A stretch of 64,000 nucleotides of DNA. Origin: a virus. The translations under genes were made by a program, and so were the position numbers. The stretch is taken from IMG/VR virus record IMGVR_UViG_3300014494_000005, positions 248,001-312,000 of that record; one strand, given 5' to 3'. Below are positions 15,279-22,642 of the stretch, piece by piece; the stretch's first letter is position 1, and every line of letters starts with the position of its first letter. The notes beneath the pieces are model-generated. The model made no database searches, had not been told where the DNA came from, and saw only the letters and a program-made list of their open reading frames with translations.

Positions 15279-15354
15279 ACGTCTGTATCACGCTACGCTA
15301 CGAACGTAGAGAAGTGTAATTGGAATCATGAGAGTTCGAATCTCTTCAGACGTA
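15279..15354 (+). tRNA. tRNA-Arg(ACG)-like, no normal D arm
   Basis: Acceptor ACGTCTG/CAGACGT and T arm GAGAG TTCGAAT CTCTT are sound. The only good anticodon arm is CTACG CTACGAA CGTAG (anticodon ACG, which would need A-to-I editing). Only seven bases (TATCACG) stand where the D arm should be, and about 20 bases follow the anticodon arm. Either a decayed tRNA or an unusual D-armless one. Confidence 0.5.
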
Positions 15355-15394
15355 CTTTTTTACGTTTCGAACGTATTTATTTTAAAAGTTCGAT

Positions 15395-16060
15395 ATGATA
15401 AAATATGAAGAAAATAAATTACGTAAAATTGTAAATGAATGTTCATTATATAGAGAAGTATTATTAAAATTTGAAAGAAATGATTCAGGTGCTGCATATA
15501 AAACACTACATAGAAGAATAAAAGAATGGAAAATAGATACATCGCATTTTTTAAGTCAAAGTGAAATAATGAAGAATAAAATAAGCAATGGCTTATATCC
15601 AAAAAAAACTAATAATGAATTGTTTTCCATTAATAACATTACAAGGCATGTAATAAAACGTAGAATAATTGAAGAAAATTTAATTGAATATAAATGTATT
15701 TTTTGTGGTCAAAATGAATGGTGGTATGGTAAAAAAATATCCTTAATTTTAGACCACATTAATGGAATACATAATGATAATAGATTAGAAAATTTAAGAT
15801 TTTTATGTCCAAATTGTAATGCTACATTAGAAACGCATTGTAAAGGTAGTAAAGGTTTAATACCAAAAATAAAAAAAGAACGAAAATATTCGCCTCATAT
15901 TAATCAAAGAAAAGTTAAAGAAAGACCGTCATATGAACAACTTCAACGAGAAATTAAAAAATTAGGTTATGTTGGAACTGGAAAAAAATATGACGTAAGT
16001 GATAATGCAATAAGAAGATGGATAAAATTATACGAAAAAATTAAAATAAACCAAATTTAA
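15395..16060 (+). CDS. HNH endonuclease with helix-turn-helix ends
   Basis: 221 residues. The central HNH core has CIFCGQNEWW (about 101-110), LILDHINGIHNDNRLENLRFLCPNCNA with the His-Asn motif, and a final Cys pair. The N-terminal part (IVNECSLYREVLLKFER...) and the C-terminal LGYVGTGKKYDVSDNAIRRWIKLY both look like DNA-binding helices; this arrangement is common in phage HNH homing endonucleases. Follows the tRNA-Arg pair. Confidence 0.85.
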   Translation: MIKYEENKLRKIVNECSLYREVLLKFERNDSGAAYKTLHRRIKEWKIDTSHFLSQSEIMKNKISNGLYPKKTNNELFSINNITRHVIKRRIIEENLIEYKCIFCGQNEWWYGKKISLILDHINGIHNDNRLENLRFLCPNCNATLETHCKGSKGLIPKIKKERKYSPHINQRKVKERPSYEQLQREIKKLGYVGTGKKYDVSDNAIRRWIKLYEKIKINQI

Positions 16061-16063
16061 AAT

Positions 16064-16720
16064 ATGAACACAAATATTATTCTAACTCCTCAATTAACAT
16101 CAATGTTAGATATTTTAAGAACAATTGATTTTGCAATTAAGCATATTGAAGAAAATAAACTTTTTGTTAATATTCATTTATTTGAATCACAAGAATTATT
16201 TGTAGAATCTCTTTTACAATTTAATTTAACTAATGATGGTATTGGTGTTGCTGTAGGTAAAACTTTTTTAAACGGAGATAGAATTCATATTTATTTAAAT
16301 TTAAATGCTTTTCCATTTAAATTTATAATATTTCATGAAATAGGACATGCTTTTTTACTTACTCATTATCCCAATAAACAACCTGATAAATCATTACATC
16401 AACAAATTAGAATTATTGGAGAAGAATTGTTTTGTGATTTATATGCTTTAAAATTATTAAACGATAAAAATATTAGTAAAGAAATTATGAATAATCATTG
16501 TAATAATTATTATGATTATTTAAAAGATAATTTATCACCATTTAAAATAAATGGGTCATTGTTAAGAATATGTAATATTGCTAATTATTTTCCAGAACTT
16601 AATAATGAATTGAGTACTATGAATCAAACAAATAATATTTATTGTTTACTAAATGAAAAAAATTTAAATTTCAATAAATTAGATGAAGCAATTATAAAAT
16701 TTTTTGACTATAAAATTTAA
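16064..16720 (+). CDS. Putative zinc metallopeptidase (HEIGH)
   Basis: 218 residues. HEIGHAFLLTHY (about 92-103) is an HExxH zinc site; GEELFCDLYALKLL about 30 residues on supplies the third ligand as in ImmA/IrrE-like (M78) enzymes. No signal peptide, so intracellular. ImmA-like proteases cleave repressors or cofactors; no target is evident here. Confidence 0.65.
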   Translation: MNTNIILTPQLTSMLDILRTIDFAIKHIEENKLFVNIHLFESQELFVESLLQFNLTNDGIGVAVGKTFLNGDRIHIYLNLNAFPFKFIIFHEIGHAFLLTHYPNKQPDKSLHQQIRIIGEELFCDLYALKLLNDKNISKEIMNNHCNNYYDYLKDNLSPFKINGSLLRICNIANYFPELNNELSTMNQTNNIYCLLNEKNLNFNKLDEAIIKFFDYKI

Positions 16721-16777
16721 TGTGATATGAAAACTGTACGTATTAATTCTCCGTAGTTTAGGCAATTAGCTTGAATT

Positions 16778-16984
16778 ATGGTTATGGAAAATTCCAATTT
16801 TAGTCCGAAACAACCAGCTAAATACTGGTTGGTAGAGTTCACCCTTACGAGTGGTGAAGTACTACAGTTTTATGTTAAAACAAAAACTCAATTTGATGCT
16901 TATGAAAAAGCAGATAGTTATAAGTATTTTGCAAATAACAAAAAATTATTTGATTTATTAAAAACATTTAGGCTTATGCCTTAA
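16778..16984 (+). CDS. Unknown small protein
   Basis: 68 residues; YWLVEFTLTSGEVLQFYVKTKTQFDAYEKADSY looks like a small alpha-beta fold. Alternative start at ATG 16784. Followed by a hairpin GCAGGG/CCCTGC and tRNA-Gly. Confidence 0.6.
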   Translation: MVMENSNFSPKQPAKYWLVEFTLTSGEVLQFYVKTKTQFDAYEKADSYKYFANNKKLFDLLKTFRLMP

Positions 16985-17014
16985 TGTAAAATGCAGGGTA
17001 ATGCCCTGCAACAT

Positions 17015-17087
17015 GCGAGATTAGCTCAGTTGGTAGAGCGTCTGTTTACCAAACAGAAAGTCGTGAGTCCGAACCCCATATCTCGCT
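17015..17087 (+). tRNA. tRNA-Gly(ACC)
   Basis: Acceptor GCGAGAT/ATCTCGC; D stem GCTC/GAGC; anticodon stem TCTGT/ACAGA, loop TTACCAA, so anticodon ACC. A34 in a Gly tRNA is very rare in bacteria (GCC is normal). U73 fits Gly identity. Confidence 0.85.
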
Positions 17088-17163
17088 CAAATCATAAAAT
17101 AAATAAATTTTTATTATAATATCAATTATTATTTATATCTTTACACATTAAAATAATAAACAT

Positions 17164-17433
17164 ATGCAAGCTAATGATTTAATCAACGGATTATTTGAAT
17201 GTTGTTCAGGATTTTTTTGTTGGATAAACATATATAGATTGGTAAAAGATAAATGTTTAAAAGGAGTTTCTTGGATTCCATTATCATTTTTTACTCTTTG
17301 GGGTTTTTGGAATTTATATTATTATCCAAGTTTGCATCAAATGCTAAGTTTTCTTGGTGGTCTATCAATTGTCTTTGCTAATATTGTATGGCTATCATTA
17401 GTATTTTATTATAAATTTAGAACAAAAAAATAA
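17164..17433 (+). CDS. PQ-loop/SemiSWEET-like small membrane protein
   Basis: 89 residues with three hydrophobic segments (about 8-24, 38-52, 60-82). KGVSWIPLSFFTLWGFWNLYYYPSL resembles phage small membrane proteins related to the PQ-loop family; the substrate is unknown. Its last codons form the 5' strand of P1 of the RNase P RNA that follows. Confidence 0.65.
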   Translation: MQANDLINGLFECCSGFFCWINIYRLVKDKCLKGVSWIPLSFFTLWGFWNLYYYPSLHQMLSFLGGLSIVFANIVWLSLVFYYKFRTKK

Positions 17434-17710
17434 CACAGAGGATTCATCGCTGTACTTTTTAAAGTATAGAGGAAGTTCAGAACTCAACTGCATAAAACAG
17501 GAGACTTAAATTGTCGTTATTACTGTTGAATGAGCAAGCCATACAGACTTAGACGGATTGCAGGTCTATAATAGTCGGGTTGGTGCACCTGAAAGGGATT
17601 TACTTGTTAAAGTAAATAGACAAATGATGAAATAATTGTTTTTTCTTTTATTTAATATGAAATAAAAGAACAATTAAACAGAATTCTGGCTACGCTCATG
17701 TTATTTTTTA
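17424..17710 (+). ncRNA. rnpB: RNase P RNA
   Basis: Catalytic RNA that trims tRNA 5' ends. Visible elements in order: P1 AAAAAATAACA (17425-17435) with TGTTATTTTTT (17699-17709); P2 TTCATC (17443-17448) with GATGAA (17626-17631); P3 hairpin TACTT/AAGTA; conserved GAGGAAGTTCAGAAC; P4 AGT[T]CAGAA (17474-17482) with TTCTGGCT (17684-17691), eight pairs plus the conserved bulged U; the segment AAATAGACAAATGATGAAA matching the TAGATGAATGA region; a P19 hairpin (about 17634-17675) between P2 and P4; and the 3' motif AACAGAATTCTGGCT matching ACAGAACCCGGCUU. At about 287 nt it is shorter than host RNAs (350-400), with a reduced specificity domain. No protein subunit gene was seen. It lies among tRNA genes lacking CCA. 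Confidence 0.8.
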
Positions 17711-17719
17711 TTTCATATT

Positions 17720-17748
17720 GTAACATTCTTAAATAATTTTCGTATAAT
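17720..17748 (+). promoter_or_regulatory. Phage-type promoter for bL12 operon
   Basis: GTAACA (17720-17725), 17 bases, CG plus TATAAT (17743-17748); immediately follows the RNase P RNA. Confidence 0.8.
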
Positions 17749-17800
17749 TATTAAAATAATTAAATTAATATTATTATATTTACCCAAAATTTAAAATAAA

Positions 17801-18178
17801 ATGGTAACAAATCCGAAATTATTCGAAATTGCTGATACATTATCGAAATTAACTGTATTAGAAGCAAAAGAATTACTTAATATTCTTGAAAATGATTATG
17901 GTATCAAACCAGAAGATACTAGTATTTTAATGTTCACACCAATAATTGAAACAAATGTAATAGAACAAACTGAATTCAATGTTTATTTGAAAGAAATTGG
18001 TGGACAAAAACTACAAATTATTAAAAAAGTAAAAGAACTTCTTAATTTGGAACTTAAAACAGCAAAAGAATTAGTTGATTCTGCACCATGTACTTTATGT
18101 GAAAAAACTTCAAAAATCAATGCTCAAACTTTCAAATCTGAATTAGAAAATTTTGGTGCTATAATTGAAATAAAATAA
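17801..18178 (+). CDS. rplL: Ribosomal protein bL12 (L7/L12) homologue
   Basis: 125 residues, full length for bL12. N-terminal dimerisation part LSKLTVLEAKELLNILEND (15-33), a short hinge, then the C-terminal factor-binding domain TEFNVYLKEIGGQKLQIIKKVKELLNLELKTAKELVDSAP...LENFGAIIEIK, matching the cellular pattern FDVVLKEAGANKVAVIKAVR...GLKEAKDLVESAP...LEEAGAKVEVK. bL12 forms the ribosomal stalk that recruits elongation factors. Two Cys (SAPCTLCEK) are atypical. Viral bL12 genes are known but uncommon. Its stop overlaps the next start (TAATG). Confidence 0.88.
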   Translation: MVTNPKLFEIADTLSKLTVLEAKELLNILENDYGIKPEDTSILMFTPIIETNVIEQTEFNVYLKEIGGQKLQIIKKVKELLNLELKTAKELVDSAPCTLCEKTSKINAQTFKSELENFGAIIEIK

Positions 18179-18495
18179 TGGCAAATGAATTATGGGAAAT
18201 ATTAGTACCTGCTTCTAACAATAAAGACCAGAAGTTTACTTATGAACATCATAAAGAATGGGATGCATTTGTGAAAAAAATCACAGGTGGTGTAACTATT
18301 ATGAAAACAGCAAAAGGTGAATGGGTAAGTCCACATGGTAGAATTTATGTAGATAGAATGATACCATGTAGAATTGTCTGTACCGAAGAACAAATAAATG
18401 AAATTATTGATTTTACTCTCGAACATTACAATCAAGAAGCAGTATTAGCTTATAGAATTTCAACAAATGTAATTTTACGACATAAAAATAAATAA
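18178..18495 (+). CDS. Conserved unknown protein
   Basis: 105 residues: NELWEILVPASNN, HHKEWDAFVKKITGGVTIMKTAKGEWVSP and RMIPCRIVCTEEQINEIIDFTLEHYNQEAVLAY follow a pattern I recognise from uncharacterised bacterial and phage proteins of this length. Translationally coupled to bL12. Function unknown. Confidence 0.75.
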   Translation: MANELWEILVPASNNKDQKFTYEHHKEWDAFVKKITGGVTIMKTAKGEWVSPHGRIYVDRMIPCRIVCTEEQINEIIDFTLEHYNQEAVLAYRISTNVILRHKNK

Positions 18496-18497
18496 CA

Positions 18498-19346
18498 ATG
18501 ATATCAGAAAGAAGTGCAAAAGAAGGTCTAACCAAAGAATTAGAAATATTTGATTATTTTGAAATAGACAAAAATTTACCAAAACATAAAAAAATTGACG
18601 ATAATGATATATATGGTAAAAATAGTGTAATGGTAGGTAGTGGAGAATGGGGGGCAGTGCCATCAAATAATTGGAATAATAATAAAATAACGTTAAGAAC
18701 ACGAATTGCAAATTGGTTGCTTAGAAAATCCCCCAAACATAAAAAAAGCATGACAGTTATTGAGTTCTTTACTGGACTTACCAAATCTTATGAAGAACTT
18801 TCACCAATTGGAGAAATTGCTGAACATTATGAAAATGCACTAAAACAAGCCACAACAATGGGTCAGATTTCATTAGTTGAAAGTCTAAAAAATATTATTG
18901 ATGTTGCAAGAGGTGAAGCATATCTTATTGTAATGGGATTAAAAAAATACGTTACAGAAAAACAAGTTATTGATTTTTATGAAAAAGTTGGCAGAGATAA
19001 AAATCTTAAATTAACTTGGATTAAAAATTTTGGAAGAATTATTCCTGAAAATGTATATAAAATCAAATCAGATATTGATGAAAGGAAAATTTTTGATAAT
19101 TATGTTATTTTACATTATGACCCTAAAGATAATGGTCAAAAATTAACCAAAAAAGAAATTGAAAAGAAAAAAGACCCAATTCTTTTTGGGGTAATGAAAG
19201 AAAGTAGGAAACTTTATTATATTGCTGATTGGAAAGATGAATATTGTGATTTAACATTAGAAGAAATGTTTAAAACATTAAAAGGCAAAGTATTACAAAT
19301 AAATAATAATACAGTAAAAACATTTATTGATAAAACAAAAGCATAA
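18498..19346 (+). CDS. Unknown 282-residue protein
   Basis: Two bases after the previous gene, so part of the bL12 operon. The middle (IGEIAEHYENALKQATTMGQISLVESLKNII) is helical; a Gly/Trp-rich segment lies near residue 45. No recognised motif or membrane segment. Confidence 0.75.
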   Translation: MISERSAKEGLTKELEIFDYFEIDKNLPKHKKIDDNDIYGKNSVMVGSGEWGAVPSNNWNNNKITLRTRIANWLLRKSPKHKKSMTVIEFFTGLTKSYEELSPIGEIAEHYENALKQATTMGQISLVESLKNIIDVARGEAYLIVMGLKKYVTEKQVIDFYEKVGRDKNLKLTWIKNFGRIIPENVYKIKSDIDERKIFDNYVILHYDPKDNGQKLTKKEIEKKKDPILFGVMKESRKLYYIADWKDEYCDLTLEEMFKTLKGKVLQINNNTVKTFIDKTKA

Positions 19347-19390
19347 ATTAATATTATAATATATTTTGTATTTATGTACAAAAATATATT

Positions 19391-19591
19391 ATGTGGGAAT
19401 ATAATAGAATTTCAATAAAATTTTTAGTGTGTCGTGACTTAATTGATAAATTAAATGAATTAGGTTCTAAGGGTTGGGAAGTAATTTATTATAATGAAAT
19501 TCAACCAAATGTTTTAGGTGGTTATTATAATACAAATATTTTTTTAAAAAGAAATTCAGATGGGAATAAGAAAAGCAATAACAATATATGA
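19391..19591 (+). CDS. Small protein with GWEVIYY motif
   Basis: 66 residues. LIDKLNELGSKGWEVIYYNEI resembles DUF4177-like small proteins, and is paralogous to the gene at 32632 (LITDGWEIIYYDEE). Function unknown. Confidence 0.65.
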   Translation: MWEYNRISIKFLVCRDLIDKLNELGSKGWEVIYYNEIQPNVLGGYYNTNIFLKRNSDGNKKSNNNI

Positions 19592-19604
19592 TGAGGATAG
19601 TTCC

Positions 19605-19772
19605 ATGACACTATTTAAACCATTCTCTGAAGAATATAAAAATCAACTACTTGTTATTTACGAAGATGCCTATGGTGAGGCAGTATTAGAAATTAAATCA
19701 ATAAAAGATATTCAAAAAAATTTTGGTGGTTCTGATGAAGAATTCAATGAAATATTAACGCAACTGTCATAA
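19605..19772 (+). CDS. Small unknown protein
   Basis: 55 residues from ATG 19605 (MTLFKPFSEEYK); an earlier in-frame ATG at 19560 would overlap the previous gene by 32 bases. Acidic; no known motif. Confidence 0.55.
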   Translation: MTLFKPFSEEYKNQLLVIYEDAYGEAVLEIKSIKDIQKNFGGSDEEFNEILTQLS

Positions 19773-19788
19773 AATTCCAACATGTTTT

Positions 19789-19817
19789 GTAACATTTTCA
19801 TATATAATTCGTATATA
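19789..19817 (+). promoter_or_regulatory. Phage-type promoter
   Basis: GTAACA (19789-19794), 17 bases, CG plus TATATA (19812-19817); reads into the gene at 19835. Confidence 0.78.
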
Positions 19818-19834
19818 TATTCAAATAAGAAATT

Positions 19835-20080
19835 ATGAAAAAAGAAATAAAAGTCGAAATCACTGAGGTCTTTATGGCGAAAGCTGGAAGAGGTGATAAA
19901 GGTTTTGATAGATGTTTCTACGGTACAATCGTAAGAAAAAGAGATGAAAACAACAATCCTGTTGTTTATGGTAAAATCAAAGTTAATGATGGTTTTGTAA
20001 TTGCTATGGCTGAAAATCAATGGGAACTTGGCGAAAAATTAGACCAACTAGTATTATATGTACTTAATTATTGCGAATAA
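19835..20080 (+). CDS. Small unknown protein
   Basis: 81 residues, KVEITEVFMAKAGRGDKGFDRCFYG then a beta-rich core and an acidic helix. Own phage-type promoter with about 17 bases of leader. No family recognised. Confidence 0.7.
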   Translation: MKKEIKVEITEVFMAKAGRGDKGFDRCFYGTIVRKRDENNNPVVYGKIKVNDGFVIAMAENQWELGEKLDQLVLYVLNYCE

Positions 20081-20115
20081 AAATAAAAAATTTATAAATA
20101 ATGCCAGAATGATTC

Positions 20116-20385
20116 ATGAAAGACTTTGAATTACTTAAACGAACATATCCTGTTTCTAAATGTGAACGTTTTTGTGATGGTTATGAATTTATAATGAAAA
20201 ATAGTACTTCTAAAGAACGTAAAGAATGGAATATTAATGAAAAAGAATTACAACAAGTAATTAAAGAAGGTGAAAAATACATATATCAAGTAGCAAAAGA
20301 AGGAAAAGAATTTAAAGTTATGTGTTTATGTTTTAATAATTATGAAATAATTAGAAAAAATATATTTAAATTTGATGATGATTAA
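20116..20385 (+). CDS. Small unknown protein
   Basis: 89 residues, mixed charge (KNSTSKERKEWNINEKELQQVI). Ends one base before the suppressor tRNA, so the tRNA is probably cotranscribed from the promoter at 19789. Confidence 0.65.
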   Translation: MKDFELLKRTYPVSKCERFCDGYEFIMKNSTSKERKEWNINEKELQQVIKEGEKYIYQVAKEGKEFKVMCLCFNNYEIIRKNIFKFDDD

Positions 20386-20386
20386 T

Positions 20387-20462
20387 GATTCTGTAGCTGA
20401 GTTGGTTATAGCGATGTTCTCTAAAAACATGTCATTCGTGGGTTCGAATCCCACCGGAATCA
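20387..20462 (+). tRNA. Amber suppressor tRNA (anticodon CTA)
   Basis: Acceptor GATTCTG/CGGAATC; D arm GCTG...AGC; anticodon stem ATGTT/AACAT perfect, loop CTCTAAA with T33, anticodon CTA; T arm GTGGG TTCGAAT CCCAC perfect. No shift of the stem gives another anticodon. It would read UAG. The amino acid it carries cannot be told from sequence alone; there is no long variable arm, so Ser, Leu and T4-type Tyr identity are less likely. The PTH2 gene about 1 kb downstream has an in-frame TAG. Confidence 0.88.
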
Positions 20463-20562
20463 TAAAAAATAAATATTAAAATAGTTGCAGATTCAAAAAT
20501 TATGATTAATTTTGTTCCCTCAAAGTATTTATATTTTTAATAATACTGTTTACTATATTAAT

Positions 20563-20659
20563 ACGCAATGTAATTACAACGGTGGCAATATGAAAAGTTG
20601 GCTTTGTAGTCACTTTCAATTTACCACAACAGTTTGATAGCCAATTTTTTATATTGCGT
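20563..20659 (+). ncRNA. Structured RNA with 18-bp helix
   Basis: 20586-20603 pairs with 20639-20656 over 18 bases with only two G-U wobbles, around a 35-base loop. ACGCAAT (20563-20569) can instead pair with ATTGCGT (20653-20659), so two folds compete. It lies in a 260-base gap with no ORF between the suppressor tRNA and the gene at 20723. Could be a switch controlling the downstream operon (20723, 20971, PTH2) or an sRNA. Confidence 0.5.
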
Positions 20660-20722
20660 GTTAGGCACAGTACGGTAAAATTAAGACAAAACTTGATTAA
20701 TTGAAATTTATAAAATAAAAAA

Positions 20723-20962
20723 ATGGAAATAGAAGATTATTTAGTAATACATCTTGGTGAAGGTAAATTTCAGGTAAAGATGGAAAATGGCGAAATTAAA
20801 GAAGCTGGTTCAAACTTATGTGGTATGATTAGATACACATATTTTGAAGATTATACTTTACCTGAAATTGGATGGCAAGTTACAAGAAAACAATTGTATG
20901 AAAATTATATACCAAAATTACAACAAGACATATTAAAAAATAAAATTAAATCAAATAAATAA
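20723..20962 (+). CDS. Small unknown protein
   Basis: 79 residues; LGEGKFQVKMENGEIKEAGSNLCGMIRYTYF suggests a small beta barrel followed by a helix. First gene after the structured RNA. No family recognised. Confidence 0.65.
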   Translation: MEIEDYLVIHLGEGKFQVKMENGEIKEAGSNLCGMIRYTYFEDYTLPEIGWQVTRKQLYENYIPKLQQDILKNKIKSNK

Positions 20963-20970
20963 TTTTAATT

Positions 20971-21372
20971 ATGGAAAATAAAGTTCAAAATTTAATAATA
21001 AACGAAGAAAATAATATTAAATTTAATCTCTTACAAAAAGAATTAAATGATAAATTAGTAATAAACGAAGAAAATGTCTCAATTGCTCAAAAAAATTTTA
21101 AAAAAGATTCATTTACACAAACAATTAATTTTAAAAAATTAGATGATTATTTTGAAGAAATAATAGGTGAAATTAATCCAATCATTGAAAATGATAAATT
21201 AATTATTGCACATACAGTAATTGCTAAATATAAAAATAAAACGTATATATTAGATAATACGTATAACAATATTAATGAGATTACCAAACATTTGAACTTG
21301 GGAAATGAGGTAATATTATATGCTCCCAAAATGGATGATAATGGTATAATATATGCCTCAATATTGCTGTGA
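20971..21372 (+). CDS. Unknown protein
   Basis: 133 residues, acidic, Asn/Lys-rich; repeats the phrase INEEN near residues 11 and 32. Its end overlaps a strong hairpin (CAATATTGC / GCAGTATTG, 21358-21381) without a T run, located just before the PTH2 gene. Confidence 0.6.
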   Translation: MENKVQNLIINEENNIKFNLLQKELNDKLVINEENVSIAQKNFKKDSFTQTINFKKLDDYFEEIIGEINPIIENDKLIIAHTVIAKYKNKTYILDNTYNNINEITKHLNLGNEVILYAPKMDDNGIIYASILL

Positions 21373-21419
21373 TGCAGTATTGTGGCTAACTAGAAAATAA
21401 AAATTAAAAAACAAAAGTC

Positions 21420-21752
21420 ATGAAATTGTAGATAAAATTAGTTACAGTAACAAGAAAAGACTTAAAAAACGGTCAACAACTTGTACAATCAGCACATTCT
21501 TTAGCAGAATTTGCACATCAATTTCCTAATCATTTCAAAGATTGGAAACAAAATTCTAATTACATTATTTCATTATCGGTCGATAATGAAGAAAAACTTC
21601 AAAGATTATATTACAAATTGCAAGACAATGGTGCTAATGTTGTGGCATTTACCGAACCTGACATTAATGACCAATTGACTTCTATTTGCTATTACGGTAC
21701 GCCCGAAATGCGAAAATTAACAGAAAAATTAGACTTAGCATTAAACAATTAA
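21420..21752 (+). CDS. Peptidyl-tRNA hydrolase 2 family, in-frame TAG at codon 4
   Basis: The frame from ATG 21420 reads ATG AAA TTG TAG ATA AAA TTA GTT and then stays open to TAA at 21752. The body KLVTVTRKDLKNGQQLVQSAHSLAEFAHQF with a later FTEPDINDQLTSI matches small PTH2-type proteins (R/KxDLxxG...QxxHA signature), which free tRNA from stalled peptidyl-tRNA. 106 residues follow the TAG. Explanations: UAG decoded by the CTA tRNA encoded upstream; initiation at ATA (21432), where homologues normally have ATG; or a damaged gene. The downstream frame is intact, which argues against long-standing decay. Confidence 0.75.
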
Positions 21753-21849
21753 AGCTATGAAACATACATAGGTAGCTAGAGCACCATAATAAATTTATAA
21801 GTCAAGTATCTTTTTTTATAATTAAAGTATTTATTATTAAATTATAATT

Positions 21850-22602
21850 ATGATAAATAAACTAAATTTAAAAGAAGGTGCTTATTATATAGGTACTTGC
21901 AGAAATACTAATATAGCTAAATGGTTTAATGGAAATTTTATATTTATAAATTTTTTTTATAAAGAACCATATGTTGAAACAATACAATATTTTGGAGACG
22001 TTAAAGAATCTAATATAGATGGATTTATCCCAATACAAGAAATTGTAATTAATTTTAATAATATTAGTACGGAAAAAAATAAACAAGACTATAAAAATTA
22101 TGCAAGAAAAATATATCTTAATTTAAATAATGAAGATATTAATGGTGAAATTTGGAAACCCATTCTGAATTATAATGAAATGTATTATGTTTCTAATTTA
22201 GGTAGAATTAAAAAACGTAATGGAAATAAAATAATGAAACAAAATTTTTCACGTGATTATTTAGTTGTTGGATTAACAAATAATAATAATCATATACGTA
22301 AAACATATAGAGTACATAGATTAGTAGCAATAACATTTAAAAATAATAGCGATATTGCACTTGAAGTTAATCATATTAATGGTATTAAAACCGATAATCG
22401 GGATATTAATCTGGAATGGATTAAACATTCTGAAAATTCAAAACATACCTATACTTCAGGAAATAAAATTAAAAAATTAACACCAAATATGATTGTAGAA
22501 ATCAAAAAAATGTTAAATAATGGATGTGTTCAAAAAGAAATCGCAAGTAAATTTAATGTAAGCCGTAGTACAATTTCTGAGATTAACACCAATAAAAAAT
22601 AG
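21850..22602 (+). CDS. Homing endonuclease, NUMOD4-HNH type
   Basis: 250 residues. NUMOD4-like GEIWKPILNYNEMYYVSNLGRIKK (about 99-122), HNH core YRVHRLVAITFKNNSDIALEVNHINGIKTDNRDINLEWI, and a C-terminal helix-turn-helix KEIASKFNVSRSTISEI for target binding. The N-terminal 95 residues are unfamiliar. Ends in TAG, unlike most genes here. Probably a mobile gene. Confidence 0.88.
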   Translation: MINKLNLKEGAYYIGTCRNTNIAKWFNGNFIFINFFYKEPYVETIQYFGDVKESNIDGFIPIQEIVINFNNISTEKNKQDYKNYARKIYLNLNNEDINGEIWKPILNYNEMYYVSNLGRIKKRNGNKIMKQNFSRDYLVVGLTNNNNHIRKTYRVHRLVAITFKNNSDIALEVNHINGIKTDNRDINLEWIKHSENSKHTYTSGNKIKKLTPNMIVEIKKMLNNGCVQKEIASKFNVSRSTISEINTNKK

Positions 22603-22642
22603 GTAAATATAAATAAATAATTAAATTTTAATAATCATTATT

